The translations under genes and the position numbers were made by a program. The notes under the pieces are model-generated. The model made no database searches. It had not been told where the DNA came from and saw only the letters and a program-made list of their open reading frames with translations. A stretch of DNA of 64,000 bases, taken from assembly GCA_964036315.1 (NCBI GenBank), contig OZ038498.1:9506861-9570860 (forward strand). The letters run 5' to 3'. Source of the DNA: Acanthosepion esculentum (taxonomy: Eukaryota; Mollusca; Cephalopoda; Sepiida; Sepiidae). This document shows positions 21,235 through 30,948 of the stretch, piece by piece (within the stretch, counting starts at the first letter, position 1; each line of letters starts with the position of its first letter).

Positions 21235-21489
21235 TATTATGGGTACAATTGTCGCTTTCATATTTCCCAATCTCTTCCACCAGCGAATTGATCCAGCTTT
21301 CAGTTTGACTCCGTTAATTTCTCGAACCTCTACATTCACACTCAGACAGGTTTTCTTTTCTTTGTTGCCAATGACATTTTGGTATGTAAGAATAGGATGT
21401 TCGGATTTAATTTCAAACTTCCAAACACTTCTATTTTTCTGTTCTCCAAGATAAGTTCTGGTTTCTGCTAATGTCATTTATCTGTCAGG

Positions 21490-21738
21490 CCTTAGTGCTT
21501 GAGTTAAAAGGAAATAACTGAGACATCCAGAAGAGGCATGGCACGTGGAACTAAAAGAATCTTCCCCCGCTCCGGTGGAAGAAATAAAAGGTTTAGTTTG
21601 AAATTCCAATCACCTGAAGAAGGCTGGAGTGTACAACAACCAAAAAGTTGTGAATATGGCAATGAAAATGAGGATAACTGTCCGAGTAATGTAAATAATA
21701 CAATTAATCATAATACTTTATCTCAAAGATATTGACAG
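21490..21738 (+). mobile_element. SINE-A copy without complete head
   Basis: Runs from 'taaaaggaaataactgagac' through 'gaggcatggcacgtggaac' to the tail. CTGAAGA is intact at 21614-21620, but the GAAA box reads AAAA and the right side of helix II is lost. Confidence 0.75.
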
Positions 21739-22474
21739 GTAAATCCAAGTTGTCTGTACCGTTTTCAGTACATCGGCGTTACCTATTCCAGTAAAGTTTA
21801 TTTTATACTCATTTCGAGCTAATTTGCTACATTCACTTGCCTATCTATCGAGCAACATTGTATAATCTGACTTTAGTGTATTTTGTTCTAATTTACCTGT
21901 CCTGGGAAAAATCAATGAGGATTCCGTTTTCCCTTTGTAAGTGTTCTTTGCACAACCATGTCCATAGGTGATGCAAAATTTAATTTATTTATCTCTTGAG
22001 GATTTTTCTTTGTTTTAGTTTCGAAGTTTTAAGTTTTCTGATTTAGCAATTGTATATTTGTCGGTTTTCTTGCATCTTGTGTTTGTAACGACTGTTCGTT
22101 TTTTTTTGTTTTTTGTTTTTTGTTTAGTTTTTTTTCTTATTATTCTAGGCAATCCACTTCCATTGATAACTCAACTCTTAAGGTTGATGATTCTTCGTCT
22201 TCTGACTTTTCTCTTAACATCACATAAAGTATAACTTTCTAATCGATTATCATCTGCTGAGCTTAGTTTGGTACAGGGTCAAAAGCGTGGAGCACCCAGT
22301 AAGGATCTAATTCACTACTCAGGAGTGATAGTCGGCTTGGTCAGCTTTCTAAACATTACCTCCAGACAAAGTGGCCCAACTTTCATGAAAATTCCCGTTC
22401 TTCGATTTAAGGTTTTCAGTTCAGAATATATTTGCAAATTCGCCTATTTTTCCTTTTCTTTTTTCCTTTCGTCT
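21739..22474. other. No gene recognised
   Basis: T-rich; no motif found. Confidence 0.4.
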
Positions 22475-23785
22475 AATCTTTTTATTGGGCACATGCGATA
22501 ACCTTTAATTTTTTTAATGGGCTCATGCGATATCCTTTTATTTTTATTGGGCTCATGCGATATCCTTTAATTTTTTTTATTGTGCTCATGCGATATCCTT
22601 TAATTTTTTTACTAGGTTCATACGATATGCTTTATTTTTTTAATAGGCTCATCCGATATCCTTTATTTTTTTTATTGGGCTCATGCGATATCCTTTTATT
22701 TTTTTATTAGGCTGATGCGATATCTTTTATTTTTTATTGGGCTCATACGATATCCTTTTATTTTTGTATTAGGCTCGTGCGATATCCTTTAATTTTTTTA
22801 CTAGGTTCATACGATACCTTTAATTTTTTTTATTGTGCTCATGCTATATCCTTTAATTTTTTTTATTAAGCTCATGCGATATGCTTTATTTTTTTAATAG
22901 GCTCATCCGATATCCTTTATTTTTTTATTGGGCTCATGCGATATCCTTTTATTTTTCTATTAGGCTGATGCGATATCCTTTATTTTTTATTGGGCTCATG
23001 CGATATCCTTTTATTTTTGTATTAGGCTCATGCGATATCCTTTATTTTTTTTATTGGGCTCATGCGATATCCTTTATTTTTTTTATTGGGCTCATGCGAT
23101 ATCCTTTACTTTTTTATTATGCTCATGCGATATCCTTTAATTTTTTAATAGGCTGATGCGATATCCTTTTATTTGTTTATTAGGCTGATGCGATATCCTT
23201 TATTTTTTATTGGGCTCATACGATATCCTTTTATTTTTGTATTAGGCTCATGCGATATCCTTTATTTTTTTATTGGTCTCATGCGATATCCTTTAATTTT
23301 TTTAATAGGTTCATACGATACCTTTAATTTTTTTATTGTGCTCATGCGATATCCTTTAATTTTTTTATTGGGCTCATGCGATATCCTTTAATTTTTTTAT
23401 TAAGCTCATGCGATATGCTTTATTTTTTTATTAAGCTCATGCGATATGCTTTATTTTTTTAATAGGCTCATCCGATATCCTTTTTTTTTATTGGGCTCAT
23501 GCGATATCCTTTATTTTTTTAATGGGCTCATGCGATATCCTTTAATTTTTTTATTAGGCTCATGCGATATCCTTTATTTTTTTATTATGCTCATGCAATA
23601 TCCTTTTATTTTTTATTGGGCTATATGCGATATCCTTTATTTTTTTATTAGGCTCATGCGATATCCTTTAATTTTTTATTGGGCTCATGCGATGTCATTT
23701 TATTTTTTATTGGACTCATATGATATCTTTTAATTCTTTTATTGCGCTTATGCGATATCCTTTTATTTTTTTATTGCATTTAAAG
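22475..23785. repeat. Minisatellite, about 30-bp unit, roughly 40 copies
   Basis: The unit is 'gggctcatgcgatatcc' followed by a T-rich 12-14-base spacer. Variants include 'aggttcatacgatacc', 'ggctgatgcgatatc' and 'aagctcatgcgatatgc'. The units hold repeated open frames ('LLGSCDILYFF', 'LMRYPLIF'), which are products of the periodicity rather than genes. Confidence 0.95.
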
Positions 23786-24216
23786 TCGTATGTGCATGAA
23801 TGTTTTTTCATTTTATATCCGATTTACTTCACAGTTCAGCCTCTGCATTTTTTATCTCTATTCTTCTCATTTGTACATAACTATTTAGAGTCCAATTTCT
23901 TTTTTCTTTTTTTTTTTTGACTAATGACTCCAGGTCTGGTTTATTTTTGACGAGTAACTTTAAATCATCTCCAGATATTTAATAGTTAAGTGTTACAATT
24001 ATTATATATTACAAAAAATATTACAATTACCAGTTAAAATTATATAACATTAAAGTATAATTATCTTTAAGTACTCCTCCTGCTTACATGGAGATCTTTT
24101 GGTAGGACAATGTACACTGATTCTCAAAGTTTCATGTTATAATCGGTATTAGCGCTACTCAGCACTGACAACATGTCCGGTATATAAAATTAAGATAAAA
24201 TTAAGTAATATAACTA
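23786..24216. other. No gene recognised
   Basis: AT-rich spacer between the minisatellite and a Tc1 remnant. Confidence 0.4.
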
Positions 24217-24765
24217 CACCTTTGTGCAAATTAATTGAAACAAAACGAATAATTCAGGTATTATTTACTTTTTTCCTATTTTTCCAATGGGACATGACTC
24301 ATATTAGTACTTCGTATGTCCATTCCACGGTGTCGTTCCTTGCAGATTGACCAGAGATTCTCCATTGGATTTAAATCAAGAGAGTTTTCGAGCCAGTCTA
24401 TAGCACTTTGATTTGCTCACTAGTAAGGCTTGCCAGTGTGTTCATCCAGCGTTACAATTTTTGCACCTTTCCTTGGAGCAACGCCTATCGAAGACAAGGG
24501 TAGTAGGACAACTAATCGACAGTCAAGACAATAGTGTCTGAGCGTGAGATAAATCTGATGCAATCACGGATGACGCAATATTTTTCAACGCCAAACAATT
24601 TTCATCATACATCCCGAAAATGGATTCATATTACTGCATACCACTGCTTAATCTGATGAAAAAATAGAAAGCGATTACACCCTGTCACCCAGTGGTTCTA
24701 AAACTGAACATATGGTGAAAGAAAGGAAACTAAAGCGGTTGTTTGAATTAATTTGCACAAGGGTG
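24217..24765 (-). mobile_element. Deleted Tc1-like transposon
   Basis: The 27-base ends match at 25 positions when inverted ('cacctttgtgcaaattaatt' left; reverse complement of the right end 'cacccttgtgcaaattaatt'), each flanked by TA. At 549 bp it is about a third of a full Tc1. Confidence 0.85.
24290..24480 (-). pseudogene. Tc1 transposase C-terminal remnant
   Basis: On minus, reads 'DWLENSLDLNPMENLWSIC', the (P)DLNPxENLW block with the third catalytic Glu of Tc1 transposases, after an interrupted stretch with 'DEHTGKPY'. The first part of the protein is absent and there are stops. It lies between the inverted ends of the element. Confidence 0.75.
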
Positions 24766-25514
24766 TATATGACAAACATTAACGGCAGTAGCCACCTTAA
24801 GAAGTACTTTATATTGACCTTGTTTTAAATTTCTCCACCTTCCTTGCCTTTATTTCAGTGGTCATAAATCTAACCACGTGATATGTTGTACAGTTTGGAT
24901 GATAGCTAATCGTTTTTATATTTGGTGCGTTACATCATCAGCAGTAGCTGCTTTTCGAGCCGAAGTAAAAATAAAATAAAATTAGGAATTAGATAACCAA
25001 ATTTCAAGACAAGTATCCTTAATTACGAATATTGGCGCAATACAATCTATCTACTCCCTATTCCTTCCTACTTAGCCGATTACCAGATTAAGCCAAGTTT
25101 AATATATCCGTATTGAAGCTTTTTAAATTCCAGTGCAGAAGAATTACGTTATAAGATTTTTATAATCATTCTATGCCTCTCCATTTCCACGTATTCCAGA
25201 TGTTTATTTTTTCTCGAATACATTATGGAGAATTTAGTCTGTTTTTCTAAACACTTTTTGTACTGAAACAGAAGTCAACCGCTTTCTAATGAATAGTAGA
25301 TGTTTTTAGTAAGTTATCCTGTTAAGACTTTCTGCATCAAACGCAAGTATATCATAAGCCTGTTATTTGATATTGTTCCTTTTTCGGTATCTTTTCCTAC
25401 TCTGTCCTCCTTGATGACGTAAGCTGTTTGCGTAGATGCTGAACAAGTCTTATGCAAAAATACACTTTTTTAAAGCTAGAATCCATTCCATCGTGTCCTG
25501 GTGATTTCATGTTC
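24766..25514. other. No gene recognised
   Basis: AT-rich; no repeat or coding remnant recognised. Confidence 0.4.
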
Positions 25515-25515
25515 G

Positions 25516-25516
<1 letters not shown>

Positions 25517-25563
<47 letters not shown>
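25517..25563. repeat. (TA)n microsatellite
   Basis: About 47 bases of TA. Confidence 0.95.
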
Positions 25564-25565
<2 letters not shown>

Positions 25566-25652
25566 AACAGTAAGTTATAAAATCCGGTGTTCTTATAGAT
25601 ATTTTTATTTTTACACAATAGTGCTCAATGTAAATTTACAGAGCATTAATAT

Positions 25653-25884
25653 TATAAATTAATTGATTTAAAATATGTTTTTTTTCGCTACACAGTGATA
25701 ACCATGTTTCAAAAATGGAAGCCAAAGCCCTTGAATTCAATTCAAAATTCGCTTGACGAGGAAATGGAACTAATGTCTTTAATTTAATAACAAAATTGAA
25801 TTCAAGGGCTTTGGCTACCATTTTTGAAACATGGTTATCACTGTGTAGCGAAAAAACAATATTTTAAATCAATTAATTTATAAT
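25653..25884. repeat. Long hairpin with about 90-bp arms
   Basis: The left arm 25653-25742 and right arm 25794-25884 are reverse complements with only a few mismatches: 'gctacacagtgataaccatg' left against 'catggttatcactgtgtagc' right. The loop is about 51 bases. The right arm runs into a TA/TG repeat. Confidence 0.9.
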
Positions 25885-26045
25885 ATATATATATATATAT
25901 GTGTGTGTGTGTAATGTGGACAAAAAAATTAATCGCTACAAAGTCGCATTCTTGTTTCGATGCCTTATTGCATCTCGACTAGTGGGAACTAAAAATGGTT
26001 ATGGACAATTCTATTAAAAAAAACAAGCCGCCTATGGTACGTCAC
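25885..26045 (-). mobile_element. SINE-E-like copy with hammerhead-like hairpin
   Basis: On minus: 'agtcgagatgcaataaggc' then 'atcgaaacaagaatgcg', i.e. a GATGC/GCATC helix followed by GAAAC, and a TG/TA tail at 25885-25912. The CUGANGA box is degenerate. Shared with 36760-36890. Confidence 0.5.
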
Positions 26046-26265
26046 TTCCCTAAAAATCTATAGGGAGATACACCTGAAGATGAAACAGAGAGAGGGGTAA
26101 AAAAGAGGGAGAAGAATCGAAAGGAGAGGAAGTTACAGAATAAGATAATAGTAGTTTTCATAGCGGAATTGCTCGCTAAAGTTTTTGATACTATGCAATG
26201 GTCAGATATTTAAGCCCCCTCGTTAAACAAAAAGGAGAGATAGAGAAGGGTAAGAGATGAGGCGG

Positions 26266-26267
<2 letters not shown>

Positions 26268-26306
<39 letters not shown>

Positions 26307-26445
26307 GTCATTCGCAAACAGTACTGTTTCGCTGTATCACAGCTCCTCGGTGCGACTAGACATCCGAATACCTCAAGCCAGGATTGAAACCCAACCGATT
26401 TGGTGTCAGTCAGAGCTTCTTCATTCGGCAGAGTGAAACAGCTAA
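26268..26445 (-). mobile_element. SINE-C copy (tRNA-like head, hammerhead, (TA)n tail)
   Basis: Minus-strand order: tRNA-like head with box B 'gggtttcaatcctgg' (26382-26396), the motif 'ggatgtctagtcgca', the hammerhead segment at 26312-26355, 'atgacataa', and a (TA)n tail at 26268-26302. Confidence 0.7.
26312..26355 (-). ncRNA. Hammerhead ribozyme motif in SINE-C, one core change
   Basis: On minus: helix I TCGCA / TGCGA (5 bp), core CCGAGGA at 26350-26344 (CUGANGA with U4 changed to C), helix II GCTGT/ACAGC with GAT loop, GAAA at 26330-26327, helix III ACAG/CTGT with a 2-base loop, and a predicted cleavage site after the GTT that follows. All three helices pair fully; the single core substitution may lower or abolish activity. 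Confidence 0.6.
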
Positions 26446-26602
26446 ATCTCGCCTATTGTTTTTACGAATGTAAACAAATACCAAATAGCCAGAGTGCTCT
26501 ATTCATTTTAATGAAGAACTTTGGGTTAACACAGATGGCTGTTGTTTATAGAATTAGCTTATCACTCAACAGTGCTCAACTGAAATATATTTTCAAGAGC
26601 CA

Positions 26603-26665
26603 AATTATGTCATTCGCGGACAGTACTGTTTCGCTGTATGTACCTACAGATCATATCTTTAGATT
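26603..26665 (-). mobile_element. SINE-C 3' fragment
   Basis: On minus: 'acagcgaaacagtactgtcc' then 'gcgaatgacataa', the 3' half of the hammerhead segment and the tail start of SINE-C. The 5' half is missing. Confidence 0.65.
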
Positions 26666-27120
26666 GAACAACTTTTTTCATATAGTTCCGTTTTTTCTAG
26701 AAATGTTTCGTTTTAGTTGTATCCGCTTTTCGTTTTCACTCTTTACTTGATATTAATAATTGTTTTAAATAATTTGTTCAAAGTACTGAGAATATTTAAT
26801 TCAATGTCAAAAAAATCTTAATATTTATATTAATAATACAAAAACAGCTATTAGCGAGACTGACATATTCATTTAAAACTTAACATAACATAAATGGAAC
26901 TAAAGTTACGTATAGACATCGGTAAACAGTTTACTTTTAGAAAAAAAAATAGAAGGCATTGTGTCGTATTTGAACAGTGGACGGTAACCATTATTGTTAA
27001 GTTTTTTCTACTCTCCAAGATTCAGTTTAACAGTAATATACGAACACTTCAAGTTACGAACACTTTAACACAACAGAAGGAAGGAATAAAATAAATTAAG
27101 TAATGCATGAAAATATTTTA

Positions 27121-27196
27121 TTGGGTTGGCCAAAAAGTTCGCTCGGTTCATTAAGTAAATTTTCTACTCAATAAAAGAATCTTTTGGCCAACCCAA
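27121..27196. mobile_element. 76-bp mariner-type MITE
   Basis: Ends 'ttgggttggccaaaa' and 'ttttggccaacccaa' are perfect 15-base inverted repeats, each flanked by TA. The sequence of the ends is the type seen in irritans-like mariners; the interior is unrelated filler. Confidence 0.85.
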
Positions 27197-27244
27197 TATA
27201 TACACCACTGACGTACACAAATATAATTAATACTAACATCAAAT

Positions 27245-27330
27245 CTAGAGGTTTCGGTCCCGGCCTGAAGCGATCGGGTGTCCAGCCACACTAATACACT
27301 GATACAGCGGAACAGTCTATCTGGATGACG
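27245..27330 (+). mobile_element. SINE-C fragment, damaged hammerhead
   Basis: 'gaagcgatcgggtgtccag' followed by 'cactaatacactgatacagc' and 'ggaacagtc' aligns with the copy at 27485-27616, but the CUGANGA box and GAAA (here GGAA) are mutated. Confidence 0.6.
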
Positions 27331-27484
27331 ATATTAGCTCTCGATAAAATAATTTAATCGGTCGAGTTCTGTGAAGAGTAACGAATTTGTAAACAATCAC
27401 TATTACTGCTGATAATGCAAGACTCTCCTAGCGATTGAGTTCTCTGTGTTTATGAACAAATAAATACGCAAAAATTGGCCTTTC

Positions 27485-27616
27485 TCTCTGCCGGGCGTAG
27501 ATAGCCTAGGGGTTAGAATCTCCGATTGATACTAAATCTGGAGCGATCGGATGCCTAGTCACACTGATGAGCTGTGATACAGCGAAACAGTCTGTCTGTG
27601 GATAACTATATATATA
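27485..27616 (+). mobile_element. SINE-C copy with intact hammerhead core
   Basis: tRNA-like box A 'tagcctaggggttagaat' at 27501-27518, then 'ggagcgatcggatgcctag', the hammerhead at 27556-27604 and a short TA tail. The box B region is weak. Confidence 0.7.
27556..27604 (+). ncRNA. Hammerhead ribozyme motif (SINE-C)
   Basis: Helix I CACA (27560-27563) / TGTG (27597-27600); CTGATGA at 27564-27570; helix II GCTGT/ACAGC with GAT loop; GAAA at 27584-27587; helix III ACA/TGT with a 3-base loop; predicted cleavage after C27596 (GTC). Every conserved core position of a type I hammerhead is present. The short helix III is of the kind known from Penelope-associated hammerheads, which tend to act as dimers. 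Confidence 0.72.
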
Positions 27617-27768
27617 TAGCACAGTTTGTATGGCGTTTGCCTCCTATCGTAACTGTTCGAGATTCAATTCTCGGTAGTGGATGCGCACTGCTGATGAGTC
27701 CCAAATATAGGACGAAACGGCCGTCCAGTGCTTTCTGCATTCTGTTGGAGTTTCTTCTAGTCCCGATG

Positions 27769-27825
<57 letters not shown>
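27617..27825 (+). mobile_element. SINE-D copy (tRNA-like head, hammerhead, (TA)n tail)
   Basis: Starts 'agcacagtttgtatggcg' (box A-like) with box B-like 'gagattcaattctc' at 27659-27672. It continues straight into the hammerhead at 27676-27744, then 'tctagtcccgatgaa', and ends in (TA)n at 27773-27825. A mariner has inserted in the TA tail. Confidence 0.72.
27676..27744 (+). ncRNA. Hammerhead ribozyme motif (SINE-D), best in window
   Basis: Helix I: GCACTG (27685-27690) pairs perfectly with CAGTGC (27726-27731), with a further GGATGC/TGCATTC region outside an internal loop. Core CTGATGA at 27691-27697; helix II GTCC/GGAC; GAAA at 27714-27717; short helix III from 'acggccgt'; predicted cleavage after C27725 (GTC). 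This is a complete type I hammerhead by inspection, with the short palindromic helix III typical of retroelement hammerheads. Confidence 0.8.
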
Positions 27826-27826
<1 letters not shown>

Positions 27827-28722
27827 GAGGGTCATTCAATAAATAAGGTTAATTTTTCGGTATAAGGACTTTTAATACAGATAGAAGCTTACTTCTTTTT
27901 TTATTTTTCAACATAGTCTCCCAGCACTGTCACACTCTTTTCCCATCTCTGCAAAAGCTTCCGTATTCCCTCAGCGTAAAAATCTTTGGACTGATGTCTC
28001 AGCCAGTCGCTCGCAACATTTTTGACTTCATCGTCACTTTTAAAGTTCGTGCCTCTCGTGAACGCTTTCAAGGGACCAAAAAGGTGAAAGTCTGAAGGGG
28101 CAAGGTCTGGGCTGTAAGGAGGATGAGGGAGCAGTTCCCAGCCCAGATTGTTGATGGTCTGCACCGTTTGGGCTGCTGTGTGAGGCCTTGCGTTGTGATG
28201 ATGCAAGATTACTCCTTCTGACTGATGACCCCTGCGTTTGTCCGAAAAGATAAGCTCAAATCTTTGCAATGTCATCCACTGTCACCCTTCTGTCAAACTG
28301 AATGAGGTCATTGACTGATACGATCACCTCAGCAGACCTCACTTCTGTAGGCCTCCCAGGCCTGTCTTCATCCTCAACACTGCTTCGTCCTTCTTTAAAC
28401 AATTTAGCCCACTTGTAGACATTATTTTGGCTGAAACATGTGGCACCATACACAGTTGACATTCTCCTATGAATTTCAACTGGTTTGCACCCTTCAGCAA
28501 CCAAAGACTTGATAACTGACCGCTGTTCAATCCTGGAGCATGCTTCTTGGTCGGCCATCTTTGTTAATGGCCAAAACTCTCAAAGTTTATTTTTAATCTG
28601 CAAAAGAAATTAAATCCATGTGAAAAAGAAGTAAAACAAAAAAAAATAAAAAAGAGTAAGCTTCTATCTGTATTAGAAGTCCTTATACCGAAAAATTCAA
28701 CTTATTTATTGAATGACCCTCG
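27826..28722 (-). mobile_element. Internally deleted mariner, copy 2
   Basis: Inverted ends starting 'cgagggtcattcaataaata' on both sides, each flanked by TA. It is inserted in the (TA)n tail of SINE-D. The transposase remnant is on minus. Confidence 0.92.
27904..28558 (-). pseudogene. Deleted mariner transposase, frameshifted
   Basis: ATG at 28558. The N-terminal part runs to 'TVDDIAKI' and a stop at 28256; the C-terminal part continues in another frame from 'DKRRGHQSEGV' to the natural end near 27904. It has the same internal deletion junction ('cggacaaacgcaggggtc') as copies 1 and 3. It also shares the Asp-to-His change in 'HHHNARPHTA'. The first catalytic Asp region is absent. It cannot encode an active transposase. 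Confidence 0.88.
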
Positions 28723-29450
28723 TATATATATAATTATCCCAAACAGATATATTAAAACAAAAAAAGGAAGCAGTATGCGAAAGAGACGAAAAAGGTTTTA
28801 CTTTTACACGGTGCAACGTGTCTCAGGTTCTTATTTAGGGCACATAAGAATTGTGCTGTCCTCCGTGGTCAGCCGAATCGCAACCAGCTACCACTTCCGC
28901 TGAAATCTAAACAACAACTGACTTATCAGTTGTCACGTGAACATCAAGTATTCTTAAAATCATCCGTCACTTGTTCCTGTCCAAGTGCAGATAATTGCAT
29001 TCTACATCCCTACATTTATTGCTTTAACTACATGCTAATTCATAATTGACCAACCATGCTAAAAGCCAAGAGACATCTGAATCCTCACTCAATACACTTT
29101 CTGTCTTCTCTAGACCGATAGATTATATACCTCTTTTCACTGGTAACATATCTATACATGTATTCTTGAAAGGAAATTCAACTTTGATCTCATTGCTTAG
29201 GCGAGCTATTGATTGTTACAGTTCTTTAATGTTGCTGGAGTTGCTGTAATAATTTTCTTAATTTGCTTATTAATCAACAGGCGTCTTCACAATTGTTATT
29301 GGACTTTCTTATTTTTTTTTATTTTTTGATTGGAAGCGGAAGGTTGTCTTTTCGTCAAAGTCACAAAACATTCTGTTCTTCTCGCTCTAAAAAGACTTGA
29401 TTTTTGGCCATTAGTGCGACTATAACCGTCATTCTTGTTTACTTAACAAT
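28723..29450. other. No gene recognised
   Basis: Follows the mariner TA site; AT-rich, no motif found. Confidence 0.4.
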
Positions 29451-29451
29451 T

Positions 29452-30057
29452 TATATGTTATTTTTATGGATGCAATTTATTTGAGTATTTTATTTAAACA
29501 GTACTAATTTACTGGTTTGAATGTTCGTGATTATGCGTCCGCCGATAGGAATCGAAGCTGTATTCCTAACCAACAATCACAACATATCGGAGAAAGCATA
29601 ATGTCTACGGAATTTCTCGAACATACAAGGCCGGTAAATGTGATTAATACTGTTTAATTAAAAACAGAGCATTTACTCAAATAAGTTGTATCCATAAAAA
29701 TAACGTATAAACAGAAAATATATTAAAATATTTATCAGATTTAATCCATTTCATATAATATGTTGTCATTGTTTACGTTAGTTTTCGAATGATATATCGA
29801 GAAAAACCGTCGTGAATGTGTTTATAAGCAGTAATTTGAACTTTGCTAATTGGAAGTTCTCTGTGACTGAATGACGGCTTCCATATGGAATACAAGTTCG
29901 ATTCCTGTCGGGTGTCGCATATTTTTTACATAATTTCTCGGTATATGTAATTAAAACTGTTTAATTAAAAACAGAGCATTTAAGTTGTATCCATAAAAAT
30001 GACGTATAAACAGAAAATATATGAAATATTGTTCGGTTTTAATCCATTTCATATACT
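29452..30057. repeat. Inverted and direct repeat cluster with tRNA-like pieces
   Basis: 29452-29512 ('gttatttttatggatgcaa') is inverted relative to 29640-29720 ('gtatccataaaaataacg'). The latter recurs as a direct copy at 29945-30057. Between them are tRNA-like segments: on minus 'gcttcgattcctatcgg' (about 29543-29559), on plus 'agttcgattcctgtcggg' (29900-29920). Probably SINEs of one further family inserted in both directions. Confidence 0.6.
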
Positions 30058-30061
30058 TTCG

Positions 30062-30225
30062 TTATTTATAATATTCACACTGTTATCCTGTCATCCTTCA
30101 TTGCCATATTTACAACGTTTCGGTCGTTGTCCGCTCCGGCCTTCTTCAGGTGATTGGAATTTCGAACTGAACCCTTTATTTCGTCCACCGGGGTAGATTG
30201 TTCTAGTTCCATGTTCCATGCCTTC
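30062..30225 (-). mobile_element. SINE-A body, unit 2 of a tandem pair
   Basis: Minus strand: body, then the hammerhead-like segment with CTGAAGA at 30149-30143 and GAAA at 30121-30118, then a shortened tail. In minus-strand sense it follows the unit's neighbour through 'gatattgaaggcatgg'. Confidence 0.75.
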
Positions 30226-30405
30226 AATATCTGTCTATATCTCGGAGATGAGGTATTAGATTATTTACATTATTCGGACTGTTATCCTCATCTTCATTGC
30301 CATATTCACAACGTTTCGGTCGTTGTCCGCTCCGGCCTTCTTCAGGTGATTGGAATTTCGAATCGAACCATGTATTTCGTCCAGTGGGGTAGATTATTCT
30401 AGTAA
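30226..30405 (-). mobile_element. SINE-A body, unit 1 of a tandem pair
   Basis: Minus strand, head-to-tail with the copy at 30062-30225. CTGAAGA at 30345-30339, GAAA at 30317-30314; tail ends 'atatagacagatattgaa'. No tRNA head. Confidence 0.78.
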
Positions 30406-30545
30406 ATAAAGGGATTGGTTTGAAATTCCAATCACCTGAAGAAGACTGGGTCGTAAAACGGCCGAAACGTTGTAATTATGGCAATGAAGGATGGTAGGAT
30501 AACAGTCCGAATAATGTAAATAATGCAAGTAATCCTAATAATCCA
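30406..30545 (+). mobile_element. SINE-A body, inverted against the pair
   Basis: Plus strand from 'ggtttgaaattccaatcacc'; CTGAAGA at 30436-30442, GAAA at 30464-30467, helix II mutated, then the tail to 'aataatgcaagtaatc'. Confidence 0.75.
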
Positions 30546-30948
30546 TTTCATATTATACAGAAGTTTAGATATCGATTTACTAAATCTCTGGGAAAATGTT
30601 CAGTATTCGAACAAAAATATTTTACGATTTAGCTTTTGGCGAAACTGTATCTGATGAATTCGGCTAAAACGCAATTTGTTTTGCATCGATGTAAAAATTT
30701 TATATTCTATTCGGTCTTGAGTTTAAGATTGGTCTTTGTTATTCTAGACAACAGCCCAACTCAGAAATTTCTCAGCAACTCCTGTTCATTAGACACTTTA
30801 TAAATGGCGGTAACTACGAAAATGTTTTGTTCCTGGAGTATATTAATGTTCTAAAGAGTGTGAATAACTTCGAAATATTATCAAAACATATTTCATATCA
30901 AATTATTTAATCAAGTTGACCATTCATGACAATTCCAGAACAAAGTAA
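30546..30948. other. No gene recognised
   Basis: AT-rich spacer. Confidence 0.4.

Noticed and set aside
22475..23785. Regular repeats resembling a CRISPR array
   Set aside because: The sequence is eukaryotic and spacers are not unique; units are contiguous T-rich tandem repeats.
22525..23920. Several 60-95-codon frames with 'RYPLIF' or 'GSCDIL' repeats
   Set aside because: Translations of the 30-bp minisatellite, with no start context or domain.
26070..26095. 'cacctgaagatgaaacag' as a hammerhead core
   Set aside because: No helix II between the CTGAAGA and GAAA boxes.
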